64,000 bases of DNA from Lineus longissimus (Eukaryota; Nemertea; Pilidiophora; Heteronemertea; Lineidae): positions 20,786,437-20,850,436 of the forward strand of contig NC_088313.1 of assembly GCF_910592395.1 (NCBI RefSeq), written 5' to 3'. The position numbers and the translations under genes are program-made. Below, one piece after another: positions 1 to 11,300 of the stretch. Below the pieces are notes generated by a model. The model did not search any database. It saw nothing but the letters and a program-made list of their open reading frames with translations, and was not told where the DNA came from. The stretch's first letter is position 1. Each line of letters begins with the position of its first letter.

Positions 1-103
1 ACTATTTCTTTTGACCCCGTTGACCTCGCTTCTAAAAACATTTTTGAGAAAGCCATTCAAACATTAAAATCAACTACGAACATTATCTTTTATATCACCG
101 AGC

Positions 104-113
104 TATATAAATA
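104..113 (+). promoter_or_regulatory. TATA-like element in the satellite unit (first copy)
   Basis: 'tatataaata' occurs in every unit about 170 bp upstream of the tRNA-like module, with no visible variation among copies. It could be a TATA box for a unit transcript or simply AT-rich satellite sequence. No initiator or start-site evidence is available. Confidence 0.25.
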
Positions 114-272
114 CGATATATCAAGAAAAATCTGTCGCAATATTGAGTTATACGATTAGCTTGGAACTCTTTGTACCCAATTACTCTTCCGCCAGCCTGA
201 CCTCGTCACAATCACGGCGCTTTTTCAATATGGCGACCACTTGAACAACGAAAATCCCCGTCAATCATTAAA

Positions 273-345
273 GCCTTGATGGCCTCGGCGGTTGGACGGT
301 TGCACTGTGGATGGGATGGTCACGGGTTCGAACCCCGGCGAATCT
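273..345 (+). other. tRNA-like Pol III module, one per satellite unit (first copy shown)
   Basis: 'tggcctcggcgg' resembles the tRNA A-box (TRGCNNAGNNGG) and 'gggttcgaacccc' is a good B-box/T-arm. They are spaced as in a tRNA and followed within about 10 bp by a run of six or more T, which would terminate Pol III. A possible anticodon loop 'ctgtgga' lies between them on an imperfect 5-bp stem. The 5' and 3' ends do not pair into an acceptor stem, so this is not a functional tRNA as read. The A-box T is at 280, 1207, 2135, 3062, 3990, 4917, 5844, 6770, 7698, 8626, 9553, 10481, 11408, 12336, 13263, 14190, 15116, 16044 and 16971. A SINE-like head or a tRNA-derived small RNA gene are the alternatives. 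Confidence 0.45.
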
Positions 346-399
346 TTTTTTTCGTGTTTTTTTTAAAATGTTCTTGTTATTATTTAATCATGTACGTTT

Positions 400-445
400 A
401 TCAGGCGCGGATCCAAGCGGGTGCATTAGACGCACGGCTCCTGAT
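400..445 (+). other. Short hairpin downstream of the tRNA-like module (first copy)
   Basis: 'atcagg' and 'cctgat' are perfect reverse complements enclosing a 34-base segment with a second small stem (gtgc/gcac). A run of seven T follows 12 bases later. The arrangement of T-run, hairpin and second T-run is constant in all units. It could be the 3' part of a second small transcript; the stem is short, so this is weak. Confidence 0.3.
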
Positions 446-3400
446 TGATATGTAAACTTTTTTTAATTGACCACTTATGAAATTTTGGAACAGACCTGTC
501 CAGGAATTTTGATGAGAAATGCAGTGCACGCTCCCTCATTTTCCAGTTCCTAGATTCGCCGGCCCTCTAATACCATCATCTTATACCATTATGTATATTA
601 TCATGAAGAAAACTCCTTCACCCGAACTTTTCAAGCTGAAGTACACACTGGTTCAAGGTGTTCGAGCACTCCAGGGAATGGTTTGACGAGTTGGCGCTAA
701 ATTCATTATTAGTGATGAGCATTTAGTTTGTAACTACAGTGATGAGCAGGCGGATAGATTAAAATTACATATCTTCTTCCTGGACACCTAATTCCCACAC
801 CCAAATTGTCCCGTCAAATCACGTGCACGGAGCTACGATTGCCTTATGCATGCGCACTTCCGACTCGAAAAGAATCGTTTCGAATCTTAATTCAAATCCG
901 CCATTGCTGATATCATTGGCGCCAAAGACTATTTCTTTTGACCCCGTTGACCTCGCTTCTAAAAACATTTTTGAGAAAGCCATTCAAACATTAAAATCAA
1001 CTACGAACATTATCTTTTATATCACCGAGCTATATAAATACGATATATCAAGAAAAATCTGTCGCAATATTGAGTTATACGATTAGCTTGGAACTCTTTG
1101 TACCCAATTACTCTTCCGCCAGCCTGACCTCGTCACAATCACGGCGCTTTTTCAATATGGCGACCACTTGAACAACGAAAATCCCCGTCAATCATTAAAG
1201 CCTTGATGGCCTCGGCGGTTGGACGGTTGCACTGTGGATGGGATGGTCACGGGTTCGAACCCCGGCGAATCTATTTTTTCGTGTTTTTTTTAAAAATGTT
1301 CTTGTTATTATTTAATCATGTACGTTTATCAGGCGCGGATCCAAGCGGGTGCATTAGACGCACGGCTCCTGATTGATATGTAAACTTTTTTTAATTGACC
1401 ACTTATGAAATTTTGGAACAGACCTGTCCAGGAATTTTGATGAGAAATGCAGTGCACGCTCCCTCTTCTTCCAGTTCCTAGATTCGCCGGCCCTCTTATA
1501 CCATCATCTTATACCATTATGTATATTATCATGAAGAAAACTCCTTCACCCGAACTTTTCAAGCTGAAGTACACACTGGTTCCAGGTGTTCGAGCACTCC
1601 AGGGAATGGTTTGACGAGTTGGCGCTAAATTCATTATCAGTGATGAGCATTTAGTTTGTAACTACAGTGATGAGCAGGCGGATAGATTAAAATTACATAT
1701 ATTCTTCCTGGACACCTAATTCCCACACCCAAATTGTCCCGTCAAATCACGTGCACGGAGCTACGATTGCCTTATGCATGCGCACTTCCGACTCGAAAAG
1801 AATCGTTTCGAATCTTAATTCAAATCCGCCATTGCTGATATCATTGGCGCCAAAGACTATTTCTTTTGACCCCGTTGACCTCGCTTCTAAAAACATTTTT
1901 GAGAAAGCCATTCAAACATTAAAATCAACTACGAACATTATCTTTTATATCACCGAGCTATATAAATACGATATATCAAGAAAAATCTGTCGCAATATTG
2001 AGTTATACGATTAGCTTGGAACTCTTTGTACCCAATTACTCTTCCGCCAGCCTGACCTCGTCACAATCACGGCGCTTTTTCAATATGGCGACCACTTGAA
2101 CAACGAAAATCCCCGTCAATCATTAAAGTCTTGATGGCCTCGGCGGTAGGACGGTTGCACTGTGGATGGGATAGTCACGGGTTCGAACCCCGGCGAATCT
2201 ATTTTTTCGTGTTTTTTTAAAAATGTTCTTGTTATTATTTAATCATGTACGTTTATCAGGCGCGGATCCAAGCGGGTGCATTAGACGCACGGCTCCTGAT
2301 TGATATGTAAACTTTTTTTAATTGACCACTTATGAAATTTTGGAAGAGACCTGTCCAGGAATTTTGATGAGAAATGCAGTGCACGCTCCCTCATCTTCCA
2401 GTTCCTAGATTCGCCGGCCCTCTTATACCATCATCTTATACCATTATGTATATTATCATGAAGAAAACTCCTTCACCCGAACTTTTCAAGCTGAAGTACA
2501 CACTGGTTCCAGGTGTTCGAGCACTCCAGGGAATGGTTTGACGAGTTGGCGCTAAATTCATTATTAGTGATGAGCATTTAGTTTGTAACCACAGTGATGA
2601 GCAGGCGGATAGATTAAAATTACATATCTTCTTCCTGGACACCTAATTCCCACACCCAAATTGTCCCGTCAAATCACGTGCACGGAGCTACGATTGCCTT
2701 ATGCATGCGCACTTCCGACTCGAAAAGAATCGTTTCGAATCTTAATTCAAATCCGCCATTGCTGATATCATTGGCGCCAAAGACTATTTCTTTTGACCCC
2801 GTTGACCTCGCTTCTAAAAACATTTTTGAGAAAGCCATTGAAACATTAAAATCAACTACGAACATTATCTATTATATCACCGAGCTATATAAATACGATA
2901 TATCAAGAAAAATCTGTCGCAATATTGAGTTATACGATTAGCTTGGAACTCTTTGTACCCAATTACTCTTCCGCCAGCCTGACCTCGTCACAATCACGGC
3001 GCTTTTTCAATATGGCGACCACTTGAACAACGAAAATCCCCGTCAATCATTAAAGCCTTGATGGCCTCGGCGGTTGGACGGTTGCACTGTGGATGGGATG
3101 GTCACGGGTTCGAACCCCGGCGAATCTATTTTTTCGTGTTTTTTTTAAAAATGTTCTTGTTATTATTTAATAATGTACGTTTATCAGGCGCGGATCCAAG
3201 CGGGTGCATTAGACGCACGGCTCCTGATTGATATGTAAACTTTTTTTAATTGACCACTTATGAAATTTTGGAACAGACCTGTCCAGGAATTTTGATGAGA
3301 AATGAAGTGCACGCTCCCTCTTCTTCCAGTTCCTAGATTCGCCGGCCCTCTTATACCATCATCTTATACCATTATGTATATTATCATGAAGAAAACTCCT

Positions 3401-3524
3401 TCACCCGAACTTTTCAAGCTGAAGTACACACTGGTTCCAGGTGTTCGAGCACTCCAGGGAATGGTTTGACGAGTTGGCGCTAAATTCATTATCAGTGATG
3501 AGCATTTAGTTTGTAACTACAGTG

Positions 3525-3869
3525 ATGAGCAGGCGGATAGATTCAAATTACATATCTTCTTCCTGGACACCTAATTCCCACACCCAAATTGTCCCGTCAA
3601 ATCACGTGCACGGAGCTACGATTGCCTTATGCATGCGCACTTCCGACTCGAAAAGAATCGTTTCGAATCTTAATTCAAATCCGCCATTGCTGATATCATT
3701 GGCGCCAAAGACTATTTCTTTTGACCCCGTTGACCTCGCTTCTAAAAACATTTTTGAGAAAGCCATTCAAACATTAAAATCAACTACGAACATTATCTTT
3801 TATATCACCGAGCTATATAAATACGATATATCAAGAAAAATCTGTCGCAATATTGAGTTATACGATTAG
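3525..3869 (+). other. 114-codon ORF open only in one class of satellite units
   Basis: In units where 'gattaaaatt' is changed to 'gattcaaatt', an ATG-initiated frame of 114 codons is open: 3525-3869, 4452-4796, 11871-12215 and 12798-13142. Other units carry TAA at this point and have at most a 78-codon ATG frame, and the units near 5,460, 6,387, 13,806 and 14,733 also have a 1-bp deletion in it. The product has no recognisable domain. Because the frame is broken in most units it is probably not a gene. Confidence 0.2.
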
Positions 3870-6800
3870 CTTGGAACTCTTTGTACCCAATTACTCTTCC
3901 GCCAGCCTGACCTCGTCACAATCACGGCGCTTTTTCAATATGGCGACCACTTGAACAACGAAAATCCCCGTCAATCATTAAAGCCTTGATGGCCTCGGCG
4001 GTTGGACGGTTGCACTGTGGATGGGATAGTCACGGGTTCGAACCCCGGCGAATCTATTTTTTCGTGTTTTTTTAAAAATGTTCTTGTTATTATTTAATCA
4101 TGTACGTTTATCAGGCGCGGATCCAAGCGGGTGCATTAGACGCACGGCTCCTGATTGATATGTAAACTTTTTTTAATTGACCACTTATGAAATTTTGGAA
4201 CAGACCTGTCCAGGAATTTTGATGAGAAATGAAGTGCACGCTCCCTCTTCTTCCAGTTCCTAGATTCGCCGGCCCTCTTATACCATCATCTTATACCATT
4301 ATGTATATTATCATGAAGAAAACTCCTTCACCCGAACTTTTCAAGCTGAAGTACACACTGGTTCCAGGTGTTCGAGCACTCCAGGGAATGGTTTGACGAG
4401 TTGGCGCTAAATTCATTATTAGTGATGAGCATTTAGTTTGTAACTACAGTGATGAGCAGGCGGATAGATTCAAATTACATATCTTCTTCCTGGACACCTA
4501 ATTCCCACACCCAAATTGTCCCGTCAAATCACGTGCACGGAGCTACGATTGCCTTATGCATGCGCACTTCCGACTCAAAAAGAATCGTTTCGAATCTTAA
4601 TTCAAATCCGCCATTGCTGATATCATTGGCGCCAAAGACTATTTCTTTTGACCCCGTTGACCTCGCTTCTAAAAACATTTTTGAGAAAGCCATTCAAACA
4701 TTAAAATCAACTACGAACATTATCTATTATATCACCGAGCTATATAAATACGATATATCAAGAAAAATCTGTCGCAATATTGAGTTATACGATTAGCTTG
4801 GAACTCTTTGTACCCAATTACTCTTCCGCCAGCCTGACCTCGTCACAATCACGGCGCTTTTTCAATATGGCGACCACTTGAACAACGAAAATCCCCGTCA
4901 ATCATTAAAGCCTTGATGGCCTCGGCGGTTGGACGGTTGCACTGTGGAAGGGATGGTCACGGGTTCGAACCCCGGCGAATCTATTTTTTCGTGTTTTTTT
5001 TTAAAATGTTCTTGTTATTATTTAATCATGTACGTTTATCAGGCGCGGATCCAAGCGGGTGCATTAGACGCACGGCTCCTGATTGATATGTAAACTTTTT
5101 TTAATTGACCACTTATGAAATTTTGGAACAGACCTGTCCAGGAATTTTGATGAGAAATGAAGTGCACGCTCCCTCTTCTTCCAGTTCCTAGATTCGCCGG
5201 CCCTCTCATACCATCATCTTATACCATTATGTATATTATCATGAAGAAAACTCCTTCACCCGAACTTTTCAAGCCGAAGTACACACTGGTTCCAGGTGTT
5301 CGAGCACTCCAGGGAATGGTTTGACGAGTTGGCGCTAAATTCATTATTAGTGATGAGCATTTAGTTTGTAACTACAGTGATGAGCAGGCGGATAGATTAA
5401 AATTACATATATTCTTCCTGGACACCTAATTCCCACACCCAAATTGTCCCGTCAAATCACGTGCACGGAGCTACGATTGCCTTATGCATGCGCACTTCCG
5501 ACTCGAAAAGAATCGTTTCGAATCTTAATTCAAATCCGCCATTGCTGATATCATTGACGCCAAAGACTATTTCTTTTGACCCCGTTGACCTCGTTCTAAA
5601 AACATTTTTGAGAAAGCCATTCAAACATTAAAATCAACTACGAACATTATCTATTATATCACCGAGCTATATAAATACGATATATCAAGAAAAATCTGTC
5701 GCAATATTGAGTTATACGATTAGCTTGGAACTCTTTGTACCCAATTACTCTTCCGCCAGCCTGACCTCGTCACAATCACGGCGCTTTTTCAATATGGCGA
5801 CCACTTGAACAACGAAAATCCCCGTCAATCATTAAAGCCTTGATGGCCTCGGCGGTTGGACGGTTGCACTGTGGATGGGATGGTCACGGGTTCGAACCCC
5901 GGCGAATCTATTTTTTCGTGTTTTTTTTAAAAATGTTCTTGTTATTATTTAATCATGTACGTTTATCAGGCGCGGATCCAAGCGGGTGCATTAGACGCAC
6001 GGCTCCTGATTGATATGTAAACTTTTTTTAATTGACCATTATGAAATTTTGGAACAGACCTGTCCAGGAATTTTGATGAGAAATGCAGTGCACGCTCCCT
6101 CTTCTTCCAGTTCCTAGATTCGCCGGCCCTCTTATACCATCATCTTATACCATTATGTATATTATCATGAAGAAAACTCCTTCACCCGAACTTTTCAAGC
6201 TGAAGTACACACTGGTTCCAGGTGTTCGAGCACTCCAGGGAATGGTTTGACGAGTTGGCGCTAAATTCATTATTAGTGATGAGCATTTAGTTTGTAACTA
6301 CAGTGATGAGCAGGCGGATAGATTAAAATTACATATATTCTTCCTGGACACCTAATTCCCACACCCAAATTGTCCCGTCAAATCACGTGCACGGAGCTAC
6401 GATTGCCTTATGCATGCGCACTTCCGACTCGAAAAGAATCGTTTCGAATCTTAATTCAAATCCGCCATTGCTGATATCATTGGCGCCAAAGACTATTTCT
6501 TTTGACCCCGTTGACCTCGTTCTAAAAACATTTTTGAGAAAGCCATTCAAACATTAAAATCAACTACGAATATTATCTATTATATCACCGAGCTATATAA
6601 ATACGATATATCAAGAAAAATCTGTCGCAATATTGAGTTATACGATTAGCTTGGAACTCTTTGTACCCAATTACTCTTCCGCCAGCCTGACCTCGTCACA
6701 ATCACGGCGCTTTTTCAATATGGCGACCACTTGAACAACGAAAATCCCGGTCAATCATTAAAGCCTTGATGGCCTCGGCGGTTGGACGGTTGCACTGTGG

Positions 6801-8346
6801 ATGGGATGGTCACGGGTTCGAACCCCGGCGAATCTATTTTTTCGTGTTTTTTTTAAAAATGTTCTTGTTATTATTTAATCATGTACGTTTATCAGGCGCG
6901 GATCCAAGCGGGTGCATTAGACGCACGGCTCCTGATTGATATGTAAACTTTTTTTAATTGACCACTTATGAAATTTTGGAACAGACCTGTCCAGGAATTT
7001 TGATGAGAAATGAAGTGCACGCTCCCTCTTCTTCCAGTTCCTAGATTCGCCGGCCCTCTTATACCATCATCTTATACCATTATGTATATTATCATGAAGA
7101 AAACTCCTTCACCCGAACTTTTCAAGCTGAAGTACACACTGGTTCCAGGTGTTCGAGCACTCCAGGGAATGGTTTGACGAGTTGGCGCTAAATTCATTAT
7201 CAGTGATGAGCATTTAGTTTGTAACTACAGTGATGAGCAGGCGGATAGATTAAAATTACATATATTCTTCCTGGACACCTAATTCCCACACCCAAATTGT
7301 CCCGTCAAATCACGTGCACGGAGCTACGATTGCCTTATGCATGCGCACTTCCGACTCGAAAAGAATCGTTTCGAATCTTAATTCAAATCCGCCATTGCTG
7401 ATATCATTGGCGCCAAAGACTATTTCTTTTGACCCCGTTGACCTCGCTTCTAAAAACATTTTTGAGAAAGCCATTCAAACATTAAAATCAACTACGAACA
7501 TTATCTTTTATATCACCGAGCTATATAAATACGATATATCAAGAAAAATCTGTCGCAATATTGAGTTATACGATTAGCTTGGAACTCTTTGTACCCAATT
7601 ACTCTTCCGCCAGCCTGACCTCGTCACAATCACGGCGCTTTTTCAATATGGCGACCACTTGAACAACGAAAATCCCCGTCAATCATTAAAGCCTTGATGG
7701 CCTCGGCGGTTGGACGGTTGCACTGTGGATGGGATGGTCACGGGTTCGAACCCCGGCGAATCTATTTTTTCGTGTTTTTTTTAAAAATGTTCTTGTTATT
7801 ATTTAATCATGTACGTTTATCAGGCGCGGATCCAAGCGGGTGCATTAGACGCACGGCTCCTGATTGATATGTAAACTTTTTTTAATTGACCACTTATGAA
7901 ATTTTGGAACAGACCTGTCCAGGAATTTTGATGAGAAATGAAGTGCACGCTCCCTCTTCTTCCAGTTCCTAGATTCGCCGGCCCTCTTATACCATCATCT
8001 TACACCATTATGTATATTATCATGAAGAAAACTCCTTCACCCGAACTTTTCAAGCTGAAGTACACACTGGTTCCAGGTGTTCGAGCACTCCAGGGAATGG
8101 TTTGACGAGTTGGCGCTAAATTCATTATCAGTGATGAGCATTTAGTTTGTAACTACAGTGATGAGCAGGCGGATAGATTAAAATTACATATATTCTTCCT
8201 GGACACCTAATTCCCACACCCAAATTGTCCCGTCAAATCACGTGCACGGAGCTACGATTGCCTTATGCATGCGCACTTCCGACTCGAAAAGAATCGTTTC
8301 GAATCTTAATTCAAATCCGCCATTGCTGATATCATTGGCGCCAAAG

Positions 8347-11300
8347 ACTATTTCTTTTGACCCCGTTGACCTCGCTTCTAAAAACATTTTTGAGAAAGCC
8401 ATTCAAACATTAAAATCAACTACGAACATTATCTTTTATATCACCGAGCTATATAAATACGATATATCAAGAAAAATCTGTCGCAATATTGAGTTATACG
8501 ATTAGCTTGGAACTCTTTGTACCCAATTACTCTTCCGCCAGCCTGACCTCGTCACAATCACGGCGCTTTTTCAATATGGCGACCACTTGAACAACGAAAA
8601 TCCCCGTCAATCATTAAAGCCTTGATGGCCTCGGCGGTTGGACGGTTGCACTGTGGATGGGATGGTCACGGGTTCGAACCCCGGCGAATCTTTTTTTTCG
8701 TGTTTTTTTTAAAATGTTCTTGTTATTATTTAATCATGTACGTTTATCAGGCGCGGATCCAAGCGGGTGCATTAGACGCACGGCTCCTGATTGATATGTA
8801 AACTTTTTTTAATTGACCACTTATGAAATTTTGGAACAGACCTGTCCAGGAATTTTGATGAGAAATGCAGTGCACGCTCCCTCATTTTCCAGTTCCTAGA
8901 TTCGCCGGCCCTCTAATACCATCATCTTATACCATTATGTATATTATCATGAAGAAAACTCCTTCACCCGAACTTTTCAAGCTGAAGTACACACTGGTTC
9001 AAGGTGTTCGAGCACTCCAGGGAATGGTTTGACGAGTTGGCGCTAAATTCATTATTAGTGATGAGCATTTAGTTTGTAACTACAGTGATGAGCAGGCGGA
9101 TAGATTAAAATTACATATCTTCTTCCTGGACACCTAATTCCCACACCCAAATTGTCCCGTCAAATCACGTGCACGGAGCTACGATTGCCTTATGCATGCG
9201 CACTTCCGACTCGAAAAGAATCGTTTCGAATCTTAATTCAAATCCGCCATTGCTGATATCATTGGCGCCAAAGACTATTTCTTTTGACCCCGTTGACCTC
9301 GCTTCTAAAAACATTTTTGAGAAAGCCATTCAAACATTAAAATCAACTACGAACATTATCTTTTATATCACCGAGCTATATAAATACGATATATCAAGAA
9401 AAATCTGTCGCAATATTGAGTTATACGATTAGCTTGGAACTCTTTGTACCCAATTACTCTTCCGCCAGCCTGACCTCGTCACAATCACGGCGCTTTTTCA
9501 ATATGGCGACCACTTGAACAACGAAAATCCCCGTCAATCATTAAAGCCTTGATGGCCTCGGCGGTTGGACGGTTGCACTGTGGATGGGATGGTCACGGGT
9601 TCGAACCCCGGCGAATCTATTTTTTCGTGTTTTTTTTAAAAATGTTCTTGTTATTATTTAATCATGTACGTTTATCAGGCGCGGATCCAAGCGGGTGCAT
9701 TAGACGCACGGCTCCTGATTGATATGTAAACTTTTTTTAATTGACCACTTATGAAATTTTGGAACAGACCTGTCCAGGAATTTTGATGAGAAATGCAGTG
9801 CACGCTCCCTCTTCTTCCAGTTCCTAGATTCGCCGGCCCTCTTATACCATCATCTTATACCATTATGTATATTATCATGAAGAAAACTCCTTCACCCGAA
9901 CTTTTCAAGCTGAAGTACACACTGGTTCCAGGTGTTCGAGCACTCCAGGGAATGGTTTGACGAGTTGGCGCTAAATTCATTATCAGTGATGAGCATTTAG
10001 TTTGTAACTACAGTGATGAGCAGGCGGATAGATTAAAATTACATATATTCTTCCTGGACACCTAATTCCCACACCCAAATTGTCCCGTCAAATCACGTGC
10101 ACGGAGCTACGATTGCCTTATGCATGCGCACTTCCGACTCGAAAAGAATCGTTTCGAATCTTAATTCAAATCCGCCATTGCTGATATCATTGGCGCCAAA
10201 GACTATTTCTTTTGACCCCGTTGACCTCGCTTCTAAAAACATTTTTGAGAAAGCCATTCAAACATTAAAATCAACTACGAACATTATCTTTTATATCACC
10301 GAGCTATATAAATACGATATATCAAGAAAAATCTGTCGCAATATTGAGTTATACGATTAGCTTGGAACTCTTTGTACCCAATTACTCTTCCGCCAGCCTG
10401 ACCTCGTCACAATCACGGCGCTTTTTCAATATGGCGACCACTTGAACAACGAAAATCCCCGTCAATCATTAAAGTCTTGATGGCCTCGGCGGTAGGACGG
10501 TTGCACTGTGGATGGGATAGTCACGGGTTCGAACCCCGGCGAATCTATTTTTTCGTGTTTTTTTAAAAATGTTCTTGTTATTATTTAATCATGTACGTTT
10601 ATCAGGCGCGGATCCAAGCGGGTGCATTAGACGCACGGCTCCTGATTGATATGTAAACTTTTTTTAATTGACCACTTATGAAATTTTGGAAGAGACCTGT
10701 CCAGGAATTTTGATGAGAAATGCAGTGCACGCTCCCTCATCTTCCAGTTCCTAGATTCGCCGGCCCTCTTATACCATCATCTTATACCATTATGTATATT
10801 ATCATGAAGAAAACTCCTTCACCCGAACTTTTCAAGCTGAAGTACACACTGGTTCCAGGTGTTCGAGCACTCCAGGGAATGGTTTGACGAGTTGGCGCTA
10901 AATTCATTATTAGTGATGAGCATTTAGTTTGTAACCACAGTGATGAGCAGGCGGATAGATTAAAATTACATATCTTCTTCCTGGACACCTAATTCCCACA
11001 CCCAAATTGTCCCGTCAAATCACGTGCACGGAGCTACGATTGCCTTATGCATGCGCACTTCCGACTCGAAAAGAATCGTTTCGAATCTTAATTCAAATCC
11101 GCCATTGCTGATATCATTGGCGCCAAAGACTATTTCTTTTGACCCCGTTGACCTCGCTTCTAAAAACATTTTTGAGAAAGCCATTGAAACATTAAAATCA
11201 ACTACGAACATTATCTATTATATCACCGAGCTATATAAATACGATATATCAAGAAAAATCTGTCGCAATATTGAGTTATACGATTAGCTTGGAACTCTTT

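Larger units (their letters stand above)
1..8346. repeat. Higher-order repeat copy 1 (nine satellite units)
   Basis: Unit-specific variants repeat with a period of exactly 8,346 bp: base 1 matches base 8,347, and marked sites at 823, 1,751, 2,678, 3,522, 4,449 and 7,314 recur at plus 8,346. The nine units can be told apart. The units at about 5,460 and 6,387 share a 1-bp deletion in 'gacctcgcttct'. The units at 3,522 and 4,449 carry 'gattcaaatt' where the others have 'gattaaaatt'. The unit at 2,678 has a G in 'gccattgaaac'. The left end is outside the window only in the sense that the choice of phase is arbitrary. Confidence 0.93.

Noticed and set aside
273-345. Functional tRNA gene (His-like GTG anticodon)
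   Set aside because: The 5' and 3' ends cannot form an acceptor stem and the anticodon stem is imperfect, so only a tRNA-like module is supported.
480-500. Sm-site-like 'aaattttgg' suggesting an snRNA or spliced-leader RNA gene
   Set aside because: There is no convincing splice donor or flanking stem-loops of an snRNA or SL RNA nearby.
823-1086. 87-codon ORF repeated in most satellite units
   Set aside because: It begins with GTG, not ATG, is interrupted or frameshifted in several unit classes, and has no recognisable domain; it is carried along by the satellite.
10782-10988. Minus-strand 68- and 63-codon ORFs in the satellite
   Set aside because: They are present only in one unit class, overlap other frames and lack any domain or splice context.
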